Of a DNA stretch of 64,000 bases, positions 38,899 to 51,555 are shown in pieces (the stretch's first letter is position 1; each line of letters opens with the position of its first letter). The stretch spans positions 994,001-1,058,000 of the forward strand of contig NC_088304.1 of the NCBI RefSeq assembly GCF_032854445.1, given 5' to 3'. The position numbers were made by a program, and so were the translations under genes. The DNA comes from Liolophura sinensis. Its lineage: Eukaryota > Mollusca > Polyplacophora > Chitonida > Chitonidae. A model generated the notes under the pieces. The model had not been told where the DNA came from. It ran no database searches and saw nothing but the letters and a program-made list of their open reading frames with translations.

Positions 38899-39027
38899 CA
38901 CTGCAGTCTGTTGGATGGTTTTAGGGACTCGACGGGACAAGGAGGCCGCGTGTGATGTTGACACGAGCATTGTCAGTACATGCACTAAAACTAGAAAAAC
39001 CGTACATTGATGATAAACAGACGACAT
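38899..39027 (-). CDS. Matrix metalloproteinase, first coding exon (signal peptide and start of pro-domain)
   Basis: This exon encodes 43 residues beginning MSSVYHQ. Residues 8-27 are strongly hydrophobic and followed by STSHAAS, a typical signal peptide with likely cleavage near SHA/AS, so the product should enter the secretory pathway. The sequence then runs SLSRRVPKTIQQTAV and ends at a strong donor, GTG|GTAAGT, in phase 0. The pro-domain exon at 9649-9923 also starts in phase 0, and the junction reads QQTAV-QFLSRYGY, which matches how MMP pro-domains begin. The start was chosen because it puts the hydrophobic segment at the N terminus. The frame stays open upstream to an ATG at 39234, with two further in-frame ATGs in better initiation context. 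A good splice acceptor at 39116 would remove those. The assignment rests on the join to the unmistakable second exon. The signal peptide and donor are visible directly; the link across 29 kb is inferred. Confidence 0.82.
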
Positions 39028-39115
39028 AGAGATTGGTACAGTACTCCTGGCTCCATGCGTCACACAAGAACGGTTCTGATTTACCGAAAATTGTCGGCAC
39101 TGTTTGGAAGGGTCA
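39028..39115 (-). other. Probable 5' UTR of the start-codon exon, with an overlapping upstream ORF
   Basis: On the minus strand CTGTTTCCTCACCCTCTTC followed by CAG forms a strong 3' splice site whose exon would begin at 39115, giving 88 nt of leader before the MMP start. The leader contains one ATG at 39056, out of frame. It opens a 21-codon ORF that runs past the main start and stops at 38991. The main ATG has pyrimidines at -3 and +4, a weak context, so initiation could be sensitive to this upstream ORF. All of this is prediction from sequence; the non-coding first exon and promoter were not located. Confidence 0.4.
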
Positions 39116-42100
39116 CTGGAAGAGGGTGAGGAAACAGCCCCACACATCGCTCTACCATCTCTAAAACGACAATGGCACGAGGTCACCATGGCTACGCCTC
39201 CCATTTTAGCAGGGGTATCCTTTGTCTGGGTCATTCTGATGAAAGACGATATTAAACGCGGGAATCAGAGCCTCCCGATGTTTGAATATGCACCGTAACC
39301 ACTCTCTTAACTTTCGTCTGCTCCTTCGGAATCGTCGTATAACTTCACTCGAGCTCTTCGGTAAAAAGATGACTTTTCAAGAACTCAAGTGATCCTGCTG
39401 AGGTAACTGACAGTCGCAGTGGTCAGTTTGCTATATTCCGTCGCCCCAAGGCTCGACACGGCAGGAGGTCCACTCTGGTCAGTCCCACACCAGCGGTCAA
39501 GTAAAAACACTTCTAGGCTGATGTTAGGGATGTCTTCAGTTAGCAACTGTGTCGGCTTGAAACTGGAGACCCACTTCCTCTGGGCCAGTCCCTGTGGTAA
39601 AACAAATTTGGCAAAGTTAAAACAATAGGCACCTGACTGACTCGCAGAGTGAATCTAAGGAGTCCACAGCAAGCGGACTTAAGACTACATACTTTATTAT
39701 AGCATGACATGTTTGCATGACATGCTCTTGGGAAGAGAACATAAACCAGACAGAATCCCACAGTAGACATACATCAGTAATAGATCGGCTGTGCATAACA
39801 AAATACGTGTATTAAGTACGCCGATAGTATATGTCTCCATTTGCAAGCAGCAGCCATTGTAATAGCATCAGGCGCGTCGGGTCGGCTCTCCACTATTTGA
39901 CATTTATCTATAATGATTGCACCAGAGATCTATATTGGTGAGATGACCTCCATACCGGAAAGTTATATATCTACCGCTCTAATCGACTCCAGGCTTATGA
40001 CATTCGGCACCCACGGGTAAAAAGCAGACCCAGTGTTACGTCTCTGCCTCCTGCCAGCTGCTAAGGATAAAGATGCTGATGATGATGGTGATGCTGTTGT
40101 TGTTGTTGTTGTTATACAAGTGTAACTATACGCAGTCTGCTACAGATGGCATGTCTGAGCACACAGAGCACCCTCTGGTTTTATATACATACACAAACAC
40201 ATACATGTACATGCATGAAGTAAATTACCTCAGCGTCCCATATCCTGTTGCCAGCATAGTCCCCTTTCCGGTCGCTTCGTCCGGCGGGTTACTATCGTGT
40301 ATAGGTAAGTGGTGTCTTCGAAGTAAGGCCTTAAGACAGCCAGTCAAAACCCCCAAGTTCTGCTTCCGTCAGCACCTACCAGCGGATGGGGGTTAGGTAC
40401 GGCTTTACAAGCACTAAGATGAGTGGCTTGAACTCAACCCGTCCTGTGGGGAATTAGACCAGCGATGGGGAGTCCGCATTCAGCTGACCTACTGCATCTA
40501 TAAGCTCGCAACTTGTAATCAAGACTTGTATTAGCGCTCAACGGAATGGAAATCTGGCATGGGATTTTGGGGGCCACTGCTCTACGCCAGCATGCGCTCC
40601 CAACCCACTATAGACCTTACCTCCAACAAATGTATACATATACTTAGAAACCCTCTTCTAGGAAAAGCTTGAGCCGCTGGAAAGACCGTTTCCTGGGCTA
40701 AATTTAGCTATCATCTCTTTTACTATTTCCCGTGTAGTCGTTGCATTAACCATCCCTCCTTGCCAACCAGTGGCAGGTCTGTTGCTCCTCAAATCTCAGC
40801 CTGCAGCATAACCATCATCAGGGGCCCCGGCGGCCAAATGTGTTTTAGTCCTTCTGGTACATACGTATGTAGGGTGTAATACCAAGCTATACCGTGCGGC
40901 TACAGTGATTGCCTACACACACTTAGCCGAGACTGTGTTTACTGTCAGACCTGGCAGACATCAACACGAGCCATGCTGTATGCTCCCAGCAGTGTCAAAG
41001 ATATCCAGGGCAATCCAATATCACATTGATGTAATAGGGATTACATGCTGCGATTTAGAATAGGCGCTTACTTACAGGTTCGCGATTCAAATACGTACAG
41101 GACGTAATGAAACTTATAGGGGTTGAACCCGTCAACCTGAGCCCTCAATGGATCCACAACCTCGACCGGCTGTGCCCCCAACACGCGGACCTGTTAGAAG
41201 CCCTCTGTCTCAAGACGTCTGCCGACCATCTGGAGAACAATAAACACAGACTGTATGTATTTCCGGGTTCTGGTCTCAAGCTTTCACTATATACAATCCA
41301 GTGTGTACAATCTGTTGATGGGAAGTGGGGAGTGTCCAGCCGTCATTCCTGGCGACAGGCGCCTAAATGCACACAGTCTTCTACCAGAAGGGAATAACCG
41401 CTGACCACTGTGGGTTGGAGATGACCATAGGGGTTTGTGCTATTATATAGCCCTACGTTACAGTGACCAACGCGGTCAGCTACAGTGTACCAGTCAGTGT
41501 GTACCTATAACAATTCCAGCTAAAATAATATACGGCTCAGGGTATATCAGAACAATGTCATAACGTGCTGAGCAAAATGTCAAAGCCTGACAGAACCCAA
41601 AATATATGACAGACCGTATAACGGTAATTCTGTGGGACTGAAAAATCTATACAGTAATTGAGGGGGTGGGGAGGGATATAATAATTACTGCTTAAAACCA
41701 CGTACCATAGACATATGTATATGATCACTACTGAACATCGTGATTTAGAATAGCCTCACCTTATGTTAAGCCCCGGGGAGGTCTTAGGTTCACTTTCCAC
41801 CGCCTTATTGTCCTCGTTAGTCTCTATTCCTGACGATGACACAAAAACCCAACGATGACACATAAATGCGGACAGTCAGTCCACGCGTCCCGATTCCTCT
41901 CAGCTGATGTTTATAATAATAATCCAATCGATAGGGTTCGAGACAGATGTAGACTAGGAGCACAGCAATACGCTTTTTTACGTCCCGTATCACTTACTTA
42001 CAGGTCAATTTGTGGACAATTCCACAAACTGGCATTAATTCCAAACAGATCACGCCGTCTTCCATTCGCAGCCGATGCCTTTCTTTACGCCAGACGGCCT

Positions 42101-43030
42101 AGTTCCAATGACTCACTCTCCTTTGAAGTACAGCCTGCACAACACAAAAACACGGCATGGAAATTCACGATCGCGGCTGCAGTCCGCGATGCTAGCTCTG
42201 CAAGGAGACTGACAGCAGCGGGTGCCATGGAAACATCTGCGAGTGCTAGCTATCGATAGATATTTTTAGACATGGTCCAGAGTTGCCCTAAGGTGACAGG
42301 TATGGTTTAGGAATGTCATGCTCAGGTATGAGCCCAGCAGATCCCCCGGGCAGGATAACAAGGTGGGGAAGATAAGCAGGATGATGTGAAAGCCGCTATA
42401 CACAGATCAGTGGAAACAATTAGACTAGCCTACAACGCATCTTTTTTTCTTTGCCCAGCCACCTGAAACGATATCCAGATCACAACCTCGAGGGCGCTTT
42501 TCACGTTACCTCTCAGTGATCAAAGTACTCAAAGAGAGTACCAAGCAGTTACGCGATCTGGTGAAATATTAATACAAAAAATATCAAAAACAACAAATTC
42601 CATAACATGAAATGCGTGAACTCAAATCAGTGGAATGAAGTCTTTTATGTCGAATTATGACTGAGGTTTGTAATTAGCAGAGTTAATATATCTAGGCATA
42701 TGGCGGCATTCCGATATGACAAGCAATACAACAGAGGTACAAGTACTACTGTTAACAGTAAAAACATTATAGCAAGCGGCCTAACCAAGGCTCATCGAAC
42801 CCTTACAGACACCATAAAATGCCCCACCAACAATGAGAGGTATTTTTTTATTAACTGTTATAAATAAATCCTTTTTGGGAGATGTGAACATACAGAGAAT
42901 CCTAACGCATCTGCCAGGCACAAGGTGTTACATCCAGTATGGACAAGAGACAAAAGTTCGAATACATTTGATGGTAAATATAAAAACCTATGTACAGCAT
43001 TGAGGAAAAAAACCATGCAGAGCAGCTACA
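39116..43030. other. Upstream flank of the MMP start-codon exon; no gene recognised
   Basis: The region should contain the promoter and any non-coding first exon of the MMP gene. No TATA box or core promoter could be assigned with confidence. Open frames at 41107-41397 (96 codons) and 41855-42259 (134 codons) on the plus strand are fairly balanced in composition but match no family I recognise. A short (TTG)n run is at about 40094-40112. Confidence 0.45.
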
Positions 43031-43110
43031 ACAGTGTTGTCACGTAACCGACGAAATACGGCCTAGTGTCAATTTAGCTCAGTTAAGTTTTATTTGTCTA
43101 AAACCAAAAC
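43030..43110 (-). repeat. Possible fragment of the dispersed unnamed family
   Basis: The minus strand contains CTAAATTGACACTAGGCCGT and ATTTCGTCGGTTACGTG, similar to the right-hand half of the family in the copy at 24570-24890. Only about 50 bases align by eye. Confidence 0.35.
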
Positions 43111-43585
43111 CAAAAGACGCAGTAGTGATTGGAACCACACTGTGCGCTACATATCGACAGTCATTTCCGGGTGTATGGCGTTAAACATCAAGGAAACAAA
43201 ACAAAATATGTTTACTTGAAAAAAAAAAGAATTGTGCGCCTGAATAACCCGAGACATTATAAATGTAATTCAACAGCATCAATCAGTTGTGAAAACTATA
43301 CAACGGCCATTCCCACCAGGTTCCTCCTTCGAATCCAGAATTGTTATTTTGTTTAATTCTTTCTCCGCCTTTTGCAGATTTGTCAAGTATCTACTACAAC
43401 ATGGTATGTTCGTTTCTTCTCACAACTGTCTGTTCTTCTCTATTCGTTTTTTCTCACAACTGTCTGTTCTTTTCTATTCACTCATCTGATTACCACTTGC
43501 TTAACTAGCATTTTTGGAGTTTAGAGTAAATTAGGCACCGATCGAGTAAATGATTGGATATTCTTCATTACTGTGTCAAAGTTTT

Positions 43586-43719
<134 letters not shown>

Positions 43720-43730
43720 TTTCAGCGTGG

Positions 43731-43861
43731 CCTGGCAGCAAGCTGAGGATGGTCGTGGGTTTGCCCGAGCTACCCGGCTCTCCCCTACCAAAATGTTAGC
43801 CGCCGTCGTATAAGTGAAATATTCTTGGGTATGCCGTAAAAGACCATTCACATAAATAAAC
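43731..43861 (+). mobile_element. SINE family A, 3' portion, abutting a (TA)n tract
   Basis: This copy is in SINE sense on the plus strand: GATGGTCGTGGGTTTGCCC, TACCCGGCTCTCCCC, GCCGCCGTCGTATAAGTGAA, TATTCTTGGGTATGCCGTAA and a CATAAATAAA tail. The head is missing, and the truncated 5' end begins within about 20 bases of the end of a 126-bp (TA)n tract. Confidence 0.78.
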
Positions 43862-44915
43862 AACTGAATTATTTTATTTTTATTTTATTTTATAATTATT
43901 TCATTTTCAGTGAAGTGCTGCTATAATGTTATGCATCTAAACATGCTGAAACACTCAAACCAAACGATGCATTTCATCTTCACGAACGTAAACGTAAAAT
44001 GTTTATTCTTTGATCTTGGCTTTTTCATGTTAACATCCCAGAAACACGTTTGACACGGGTTAAAACATTCATAACACTTAATATAATGCACACTACAAGG
44101 TTTGCCTCTATAATCAGTTACGCATTTATTTATGTACGTATGTATACACACAAAAATGCACAGTCTTTTTATTTTTGACCTACAACCAGTGCTTCAGCTT
44201 GAATAACGGGTTTTGCTGAATATTCCGGTAACCTCAGAGATATTTTGGCCTTTTGAACGCACGAAACGCACCGGCAGGTGTCACAGTGAATTTTCCTTCA
44301 GGTGTCTTTAATTTAAAAAACTGTGTATATGAAAACCGCAGTATGTATAACTATAGTCACCCACAGCAGACGGGAACGTATTTTCCCAGGCTCAACTCAA
44401 CGGACTCCGATGTAATTGTGTCATACCTAGTACAACCGCATTCATTTTATGAAAAATCTTTTTTTCTAAAGTTTATAATGGGATCAACACGGAAGTCATA
44501 TCCTTCCGTCGCATTGTTGTTCCAGTTTAACAGATGTAACAGCAGACAACAGCTGAGAGAAAACGTTTCTGTATACTCGCCTATATTTTGAAATTTAATA
44601 TTACACAATGTTGTTTACTTGATACAAGAATAAGCCGGTGAAGAAATTAAAAGTATTTTCTTCGCCACGGATTTTTTTTTTTTTTTTGGGATGATAAAAC
44701 TGCAAACATACTATATAAAATAGTTCACGTCTATATAATGGACCGTCCCGCGGTGCATGACATTGGCAGTCTCTAATAAATTTCAAGTCACACACACTGT
44801 ACTGTATTCATGTAATGTGCTATACCGAACATTAATATTACAGACTTAAGTCACGAGTCCGAGAAACAACCGTCACAGAGACTACATGTTGTCTCTTTAT
44901 TTTGGGAACCGCTTC

Positions 44916-45170
44916 GGTGGTCCAAAGGTTATAGTGTCCACCTGGAAGTCGCGAGGCTTGAGATCAAACCCGACTCGGGTCATACCAAAAACATACAAAA
45001 AAAAGGTACTTGCTGACGCCTCACTTGGTGCTCAGTACTGAGAGGTCAGTGCAAGGAAACAGAACTGCTTGACCTGATGTCAGTATAATGTGACTTTGTG
45101 GGGTGTCCTGTCTGCTGTCTTTGGTATGATTCTTCATCAGCGGCAGGACACTGGCGGCATGGTCTAGACA
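44916..45170 (+). mobile_element. tRNA-derived SINE, family C
   Basis: The head GGTGGTCCAAAGGTTATAGT, GTCCACCTGGAAGTCGCGAG, then GAGATCAAACCCGACTCGGG, resembles a tRNA with A- and B-box positions. The body includes GGTGCTCAGTACTGAGAGGT, GTCAGTATAATGTGACTTTG and TGGGGTGTCCTG, a pattern I associate with another common mollusc SINE. The 3' end near 45170 is not sharply defined. Confidence 0.65.
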
Positions 45171-45304
45171 TTAAACAAGAAGAATAACTATATGTACACA
45201 CACATAATGAATCTTCGTCGTTATATGAGTGAAAAATTAGTAAGTGGACGTTAAAACCCAATGCATGCATGCATAACAATTCTGAAATAACAATTCTGTA
45301 TGCA

Positions 45305-45305
45305 T

Positions 45306-45339
<34 letters not shown>

Positions 45340-45391
45340 GCACGCGCACGCACACGCACACGCACACGCGCACGCGCACGCACACGCACAC
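45305..45391. repeat. (CA)n/(CG) compound microsatellite
   Basis: CA repeats pass into mixed CACGCG blocks, an alternating purine-pyrimidine run of about 87 bases that could adopt Z-DNA. Confidence 0.95.
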
Positions 45392-46392
45392 TTTATATTT
45401 CGGTCTATAGAATCTTTAAGAAGCCGGAGTGTATGGAGAACTCTGCGGGCCATTGACTCGAACTTACCTGTATTTATTAAATTTAACATACTTTCTGTAC
45501 TGAGTGATAGTAGAATAGATTACTGTGTCAGCATAAGTAATACCCCGTTATACCAAAAAAGTAGATGCATTCTGTTCTAATAACAGATTAAATCTGTCAC
45601 ATATAACTTACTATGCAATTGTGGCCATAGGGCATATGGTATTCTACCATCACCCAGACAACGTCGCATTCTATCATTTTAACAAATTAGTTTCTATAGA
45701 GTACCGGCCTTCAAAACATCTTAGCAATGTACTGATCACGGTAAATACTGACGTCTAATAAATGACTGGCACTTTAACAAAAGAATTAAATATTACACAG
45801 AGTGAAAGGCGCACTCCAGGAGAGACCATAAAAATTCCCTTGTTAGAGATCCAACATGGATAGGTCTACACAGAAATATGAGGCAAGCAGAGATTAGTGT
45901 GTAAAATGATGTGATCGTTTTAAGTTTTGTCCGGCTAAATCAATCACAGCAGGGAATTAATTATTGAAGCTTGAAAGCGACACCTTAATGCATTCACCGG
46001 CTAATTCCGTCCTCTCGAAACATCTGGAACTACTTTCTGACATAACGTACTGCGTATGTATACTCAGCTGGACCGGATATCAAGAAATACCTTGTAAAAA
46101 CCCGATCGGAACTAAAAGGGCGGACACGGACGATTAAATCCTCACCTGTGATCTAATCACACACATTATAATATGGTAATGATCCTGTCAAGGGTTTACC
46201 ACGATTAAATCATTTCTTTAAACAACAGGATGTTTATTGATAAAACTGCTAAACACATGCAGCACATGCCATGAAGGCAATCACACACAAGACGACCCAG
46301 GAAAGCACTATATGTTGTTCTGGGTTTGCATGTCAGCCATTTTCCCATCAGGTATGATATACCATGTACTTATACATCCTGTGACAAATTCC

Positions 46393-47250
46393 TTGAGAGG
46401 CAATTAGAGGCTGAGAGAATAACATCTCACGCTATCTGTACGGATAAGATGGGAGGCAATTAGAGGTTGAGAGAACAGCATCTCACAGAATCTGTATGGA
46501 TAACCTGCGAGGCAATTAGCTGTTGAGGGAATAACATCGCAAAGTGTCTGTATGGATAACATGAGAGGTAATTAGAGGTTGAGAGAATAACATCTCACAG
46601 TGTCCGTATGGATAACATGACAGGCAATTAGAGGTTGAGAGAATAACGTCTCACAGTGTCCGTATGGATAACATGACAGGCAATTAGTTTAGAGAATAAC
46701 ATCTCACAGTATCTGTATGGACAACATGGGAGGCAATAAGTGGTTGGGACAATATCTCACAGTGTCTGTATGGATAACTTGAGAACACATCTTACAGTAT
46801 GTGTATGGATAACTTGAAAGGCAACTAGAGGTTGAGAGAATAACATCTCACAGTATCTGTATGGATAACATTAGAGGTAATTAGAGGTTGAGAGAATATC
46901 TCACAGTGTCTGCATGGGTAACTTGAGAGGTAATTAGAGGTTGAGAGAACAACATCTCACAGTATCTGTATGGATAACATGACAGGTAATTAGAAGGTTG
47001 AGAGAATAACATCTCACAGTGTCCGTATGGATAACATGACAGGCGATTAGTTTAGAGAATAACATCTCACAGTACCTGTATGGACAACATAGGAACCAAT
47101 TAGAGGTTGAGAGAATATCTCACAGTGTCTGTATGGATAACTTGAGAGGTAATTAGAGGTTGAGAGAATAACATCTTACAGTATGTGTATGGATAACCTG
47201 AGAGGCAACTAGAGGTTGAGAGAATATCTTACAGTGTCCGTATGGATAAC
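46393..47250. repeat. Degenerate 50-58 bp minisatellite, about 15 units
   Basis: Each unit combines GAGAGGCAATTAGAGGTTGA, GAGAATAACATCTCACAGTG and TCTGTATGGATAACAT, with frequent deletions of AGAGGTTG or AACA. Several adjacent unit pairs share private variants (for example GACAGGCAATTAGTTTAGAG), showing block duplication. Confidence 0.92.
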
Positions 47251-49160
47251 AATTACTAATTCATGTCTTTGCTACATTTCGATGTAAATTCTGACAAACT
47301 ACTTGACAAGGATGTTAGAATGTACATCGAAACTTTTAATCCATATGAGAAACTGTGTGATGTTCGTGTGACAGAAAATTAGAGTGAAGTTGTTCAAAAC
47401 CGTATGTTAGGAGTATACTATGTATAGATATTAACGAGAGACTGGATTGAAACATTTCATTTTCATGCACAAGAATGAGGTTTGGACTTAGCGAATCCTG
47501 ACCTAACACTTAATACACTCAGTACATGTATTAATTCGATATAATAACATCCACATATACAAAATATAGGCAAATGGGAAATTGGGATACTCTGTCTCAA
47601 TGTACTCAGTCTGTTACTTTGTTCCCTTCACTTGTGTGTATAACTTAAAAGTTTATCTGACTGTTTCGATGGTAGCCCTTTGTGTGCTATTTTGTTCTTC
47701 GGAGATATCACCAAATTACGCACGGTACAAATATTATAACAGTATAGTGAACTATTCCGGGAAAGCGTTTATCATTTTCTCGAGGCAGATCGTTTGAACA
47801 TTGGAAAAAGAAAAATGAAAACAACAGCTGGCCCTTAAGAGCACCGTAAACCCTATATGTGAATATTAATAATATTAATTTATTAATAATATATGATTTA
47901 AATAAACCAATCATACCAAGACATATTGCTTTTCACTGCGCATATTCTATAGCTGTAGATGACGTGAAAATCTAAATTTTCAGTCCTTTGTGTAAAGGTA
48001 GTCAGCGAGTTTCTTTCTTTTCCGTATAGGTAGCCTATCCGAACCTGGCACAGGTACCCAAAACAGGCGGTATAGGTACCCCCAAAAATTGGTAGTAGAT
48101 ATATCCAAAAATGAACATTATTAGTAATGCCACGCCCTACCTTATTTATTAAATGTCTGTCAGAGAAGAACTGTAAGATTTCCATAAAAATTACTATGTA
48201 TACGCACTGTTCATCACTGGTTATGATGAATATGAGCTCAGTGGGAATAAAAAGATGTTATTTTATTTAATTATTTACACATTAGAAGTCCAGTGATTCT
48301 TTTTATATTTAATGAGAGTATGTTGTCTAACGGGAATCCAGTGTAGACATTTTGATTCATCGTTCAGGTAAAAACGGTCTTTAATTTAGAGATACCGTTG
48401 GAGCAAATTTTTCTACGTTAAGTGGGCGACATTTACAACTGCATCTATAAGATTCGGTTGTTTCAAGCAGTTTTATCTTCACTCATCAAAATAATGCGTT
48501 GAACCTTGAGATTCTACTTAAAGTAACCTAGCTATTATATTTGTAAATTCAACGTCCATTAAAATTAAGTTTTATTTATTAATATAAGTCAAAATATCCG
48601 ATATAAAGACTTGACAAAAGTACCTTAGTGCAAATGCATAATTATGCAAAAGAGCCTATAATCAGAATTATATTCAGAAATCTGTTACAGAACTGTATAA
48701 CCTGTAAAAAGACTAAACACCAAGACGTCGGTTGGCCATATTTCCCGCTTTTTTAATTACCTGCCCGACAGCAGACAGTCGCAGCCGCAAACCGCATCCG
48801 GTCCCTGTCCATTAGGAGCAACCAGACACTCCAATGACTGTTTCAGCCTGCCTCAGGAATCCGTATATATGAGTAACAGGGCTGGGGTTAGGAGTGGTGG
48901 CGGTAACCGAACCTTATGTAATATCTAATTAAACAAAACAGTCATGGCGGCCGTTTAACTTCACTGCGAAAATTTGACCACACGAATGACTTAGCGCGGG
49001 ATTGGCGCTGGACAAGACCAACACTCTGATCTCTCAGAGGGAATGGTTGTCGGGCTTTTCACTTTAAACACAAGTGTTAAGGGCATATAGTATTCCCTGA
49101 CCACAAACGTTGTAAGTTGAACTGTTTATGCTGAGGTTTATTATCATCGTTATTATCATC

Positions 49161-49163
<3 letters not shown>
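47251..49163. other. No gene seen
   Basis: AT-rich unique sequence with only short open frames, none with recognisable domains. Confidence 0.5.
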
Positions 49164-49217
<54 letters not shown>

Positions 49218-49230
49218 AGAGACACACACA

Positions 49231-49318
<88 letters not shown>
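49164..49318. repeat. (CA)n microsatellite, 155 bp, interrupted
   Basis: Two CA runs separated by AGAGAGAGACACACACAGAC. Open frames over it are artefacts. Confidence 0.97.
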
Positions 49319-50841
49319 ATCATCAAGATCAGTTGGATGGTGGATTGGGACGATATATTTTCAAAAGATTTCCACATTACTATCCAGTAAAACTTACCGG
49401 AATGATCCTAAAGTATAATGAGACAAAATAAGGCAAGTTTTTCTGCTTCTAAAATACGAATGAAATAGTTTTGTGTGCAGCTGAAACACTGACATACGAC
49501 ATTAATGTAAATAAAAGACTTTTAAACATGATTAACGAACTATTACTATGCGCGTATTTACTGACAACCAAACTTTGTTACCGTAAAAACTTGATACACG
49601 ATTAAATGGAACCAATCCTGAACATCCCGTAACAAGCACAAAGGGCATAAGTGGATAATTTTTCAGAAATAACGATAACTGATTAACGATGACCTAATAC
49701 GGACACGATTCGTGTAAACAGGACCCAAACAGACTAAGTGTGTTGACTGGTCGGAGGTAGACATTGGCAAATCTCCTCTGAAGTAGGAAATGACTGTATA
49801 ACTCGAACTAGGGATGTGATGCACACAACGAGATAATATTTTACATGGCAGAAAGCATGCCTCATGTAGATGACGGAAAAGATGGAGTCATTTTCAAAAG
49901 GAACCTGTGAATGATCATATAGTTATCAGGCGCACGACCGGAAGTGAGACTTGATGACACGTAAAGCGCATACCCGGAATCGTAGCCAAGAGGATTTTCT
50001 GTTTATATATTAGAATAGTATAGTTAATATGGTGATTGCAACTTTGAACACAAAACTTGGGGAAGAGTGGGTGATGAGAGGTTTCATTATTATAATATAT
50101 TTCCAGTTATGATTAATGTGGTTGCACTCGATGCGGTTCATCGCGTGTTACGGTTGAGTGTGAAGAAGTTGGTCAAGTATCAGGGACGGGGCCTGACCTC
50201 TTTACAGCTCCGCTCTGCTCTGCTTATATCTAACCGAAGCAGCGAAGAAACTAAGCTATATTTATTTTACACTGAATACGAGCGGAACAGGGCGCTGACG
50301 GCAACAGTAAACTTTTGCTAGCTACAATGTTGATATAAAAATTATTTTTTTACTTTTTTTTAAATTTCCACATTTCAATCCGACTTAATACGTTGCGACA
50401 ACAACAAAATTCTGCTTATGTAACTGATTCAGTTCACTCATACAGCGTGAGCCTGACTGCTATAAGCCTTTTTAAATCTACAAATAAGGTATCTGTTTAA
50501 AAGGACTATAGAATAGGGATTAAAAGCAGAACAAGAAGCCGTGACACTGTGATGGCAAATGGTCACTCAGTAATTTTATCTCACTTATAGGGTTTTATTC
50601 TGATTGTTCATGTATATGCTTAAACAGCAGAAAATTACACATCCAGAAGTACCAAGGCTTTCAGAATGTATACAATCGCATCTCAGGAAAGCAAGAAAAA
50701 AACAAGAACAAAAAAAAACACACACACACACAAGAAAAAGAAAATAACTGTATGAAGCTTTACAATACATTAAGAATATCTCACAAAAAGTTCTTAAAGA
50801 GGAACCGCTGTGAAGTATATTAAGACGTTGCAGTGCATGGA

Positions 50842-50984
50842 AGTTGGTCGCTGGCAGACCTTCCCGTGTGCGACCGAAGAGGAAGTCAGCATGAGCTGGA
50901 CTTGAACTCACAGCGGCCGCATTGGTAAGAGGCTCCTGTCATTGCCCTCGACAAGCACGATATAAGTACTATGCCACAGAGGCC
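50842..50984 (-). mobile_element. SINE family A, tRNA-like head and adjacent body
   Basis: The plus strand carries CTGGCAGACCTTCCCGTGTG, GGAAGTCAGCATGAGCTGGA, CTTGAACTCACAGCGGCCGC, ATTGGTAAGAGGCTCCTG and CAGAGGCCC. This is the antisense of the family A head with its B-box. The A-box region is diverged and the 3' half is missing, the opposite truncation from most copies. It lies about 200 bp before the LINE fragment. Confidence 0.75.
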
Positions 50985-51183
50985 CACTATACCGTGAACT
51001 TTGAACTGAGACCATTGAGATCATGGAGGGCATTATTGGAGAGACTGTAGAAATAGTGGATCCATACCCAGCACCGCCTAGTTTGTATGAGTCATTCATG
51101 TATGGAAGCCTGGAATTGCCACGTTGAGATTCTGTGTTACGGCATGGCATGCTTTCTTGATAAGTTCTCTTAACATACCCTGA

Positions 51184-51555
51184 TTTGCCTATATTCTCAC
51201 TTACTCTATTCCTGAATGTACCATTAAACGGTGTTTATGCCCTTTACGTGACGATGTGTTTAAATTTAATATTATTTGTGAGTCTGCCTGCCCAGAGTGT
51301 GGATTGTATGAAAATGCTCAACACTATCTGTTCACCTGTCCCGCTTTTGCCCCCCCCCCCCCCACTAAGGAATCACATGTTCATCCGACTGGCCCGTGTC
51401 CTTTATCCCGCTCCATACTCGATAACCTTTGCCAAAAGCGCACGTTGTACATATCATTAAATGGGTCTACGGATTTGAGTATTGCTGACAACTTGACTGT
51501 CTTCAATATAGTGGATCAGTACATCGCTGACACTCGACGTTTCTCCAACCTATGA
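51184..51555 (+). pseudogene. 5'-truncated non-LTR retrotransposon, C-terminal end of the reverse transcriptase ORF
   Basis: The open frame from just after a stop at 51181 to the TGA at 51553 encodes a C-terminal domain typical of LINE-type ORF2 proteins. The key signature is CPECGLYENAQHYLFTC, a CX2CX7HX4C zinc-knuckle motif, followed by PAF and later ILDNL and a helix ending NIVDQYIADTRRF. The endonuclease and polymerase domains are absent, as expected for 5'-truncated LINE copies. A run of 14 cytosines at 51350-51363 encodes a short proline stretch just after the motif and is probably a later expansion. The element continues into a 3' UTR. It is a dead copy unable to make a working enzyme. 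The clade (Jockey, R1/I, Nimb or similar) cannot be fixed from this piece. Confidence 0.75.

Noticed and set aside
41855-42259. 134-residue plus-strand frame upstream of the MMP start
   Set aside because: Reasonable composition but no recognised family, no clear splice sites and no second supporting exon.
44916-44985. tRNA-like segment considered as a genuine tRNA gene
   Set aside because: The arms do not pair well enough for a functional cloverleaf, and it continues into a SINE-type body.
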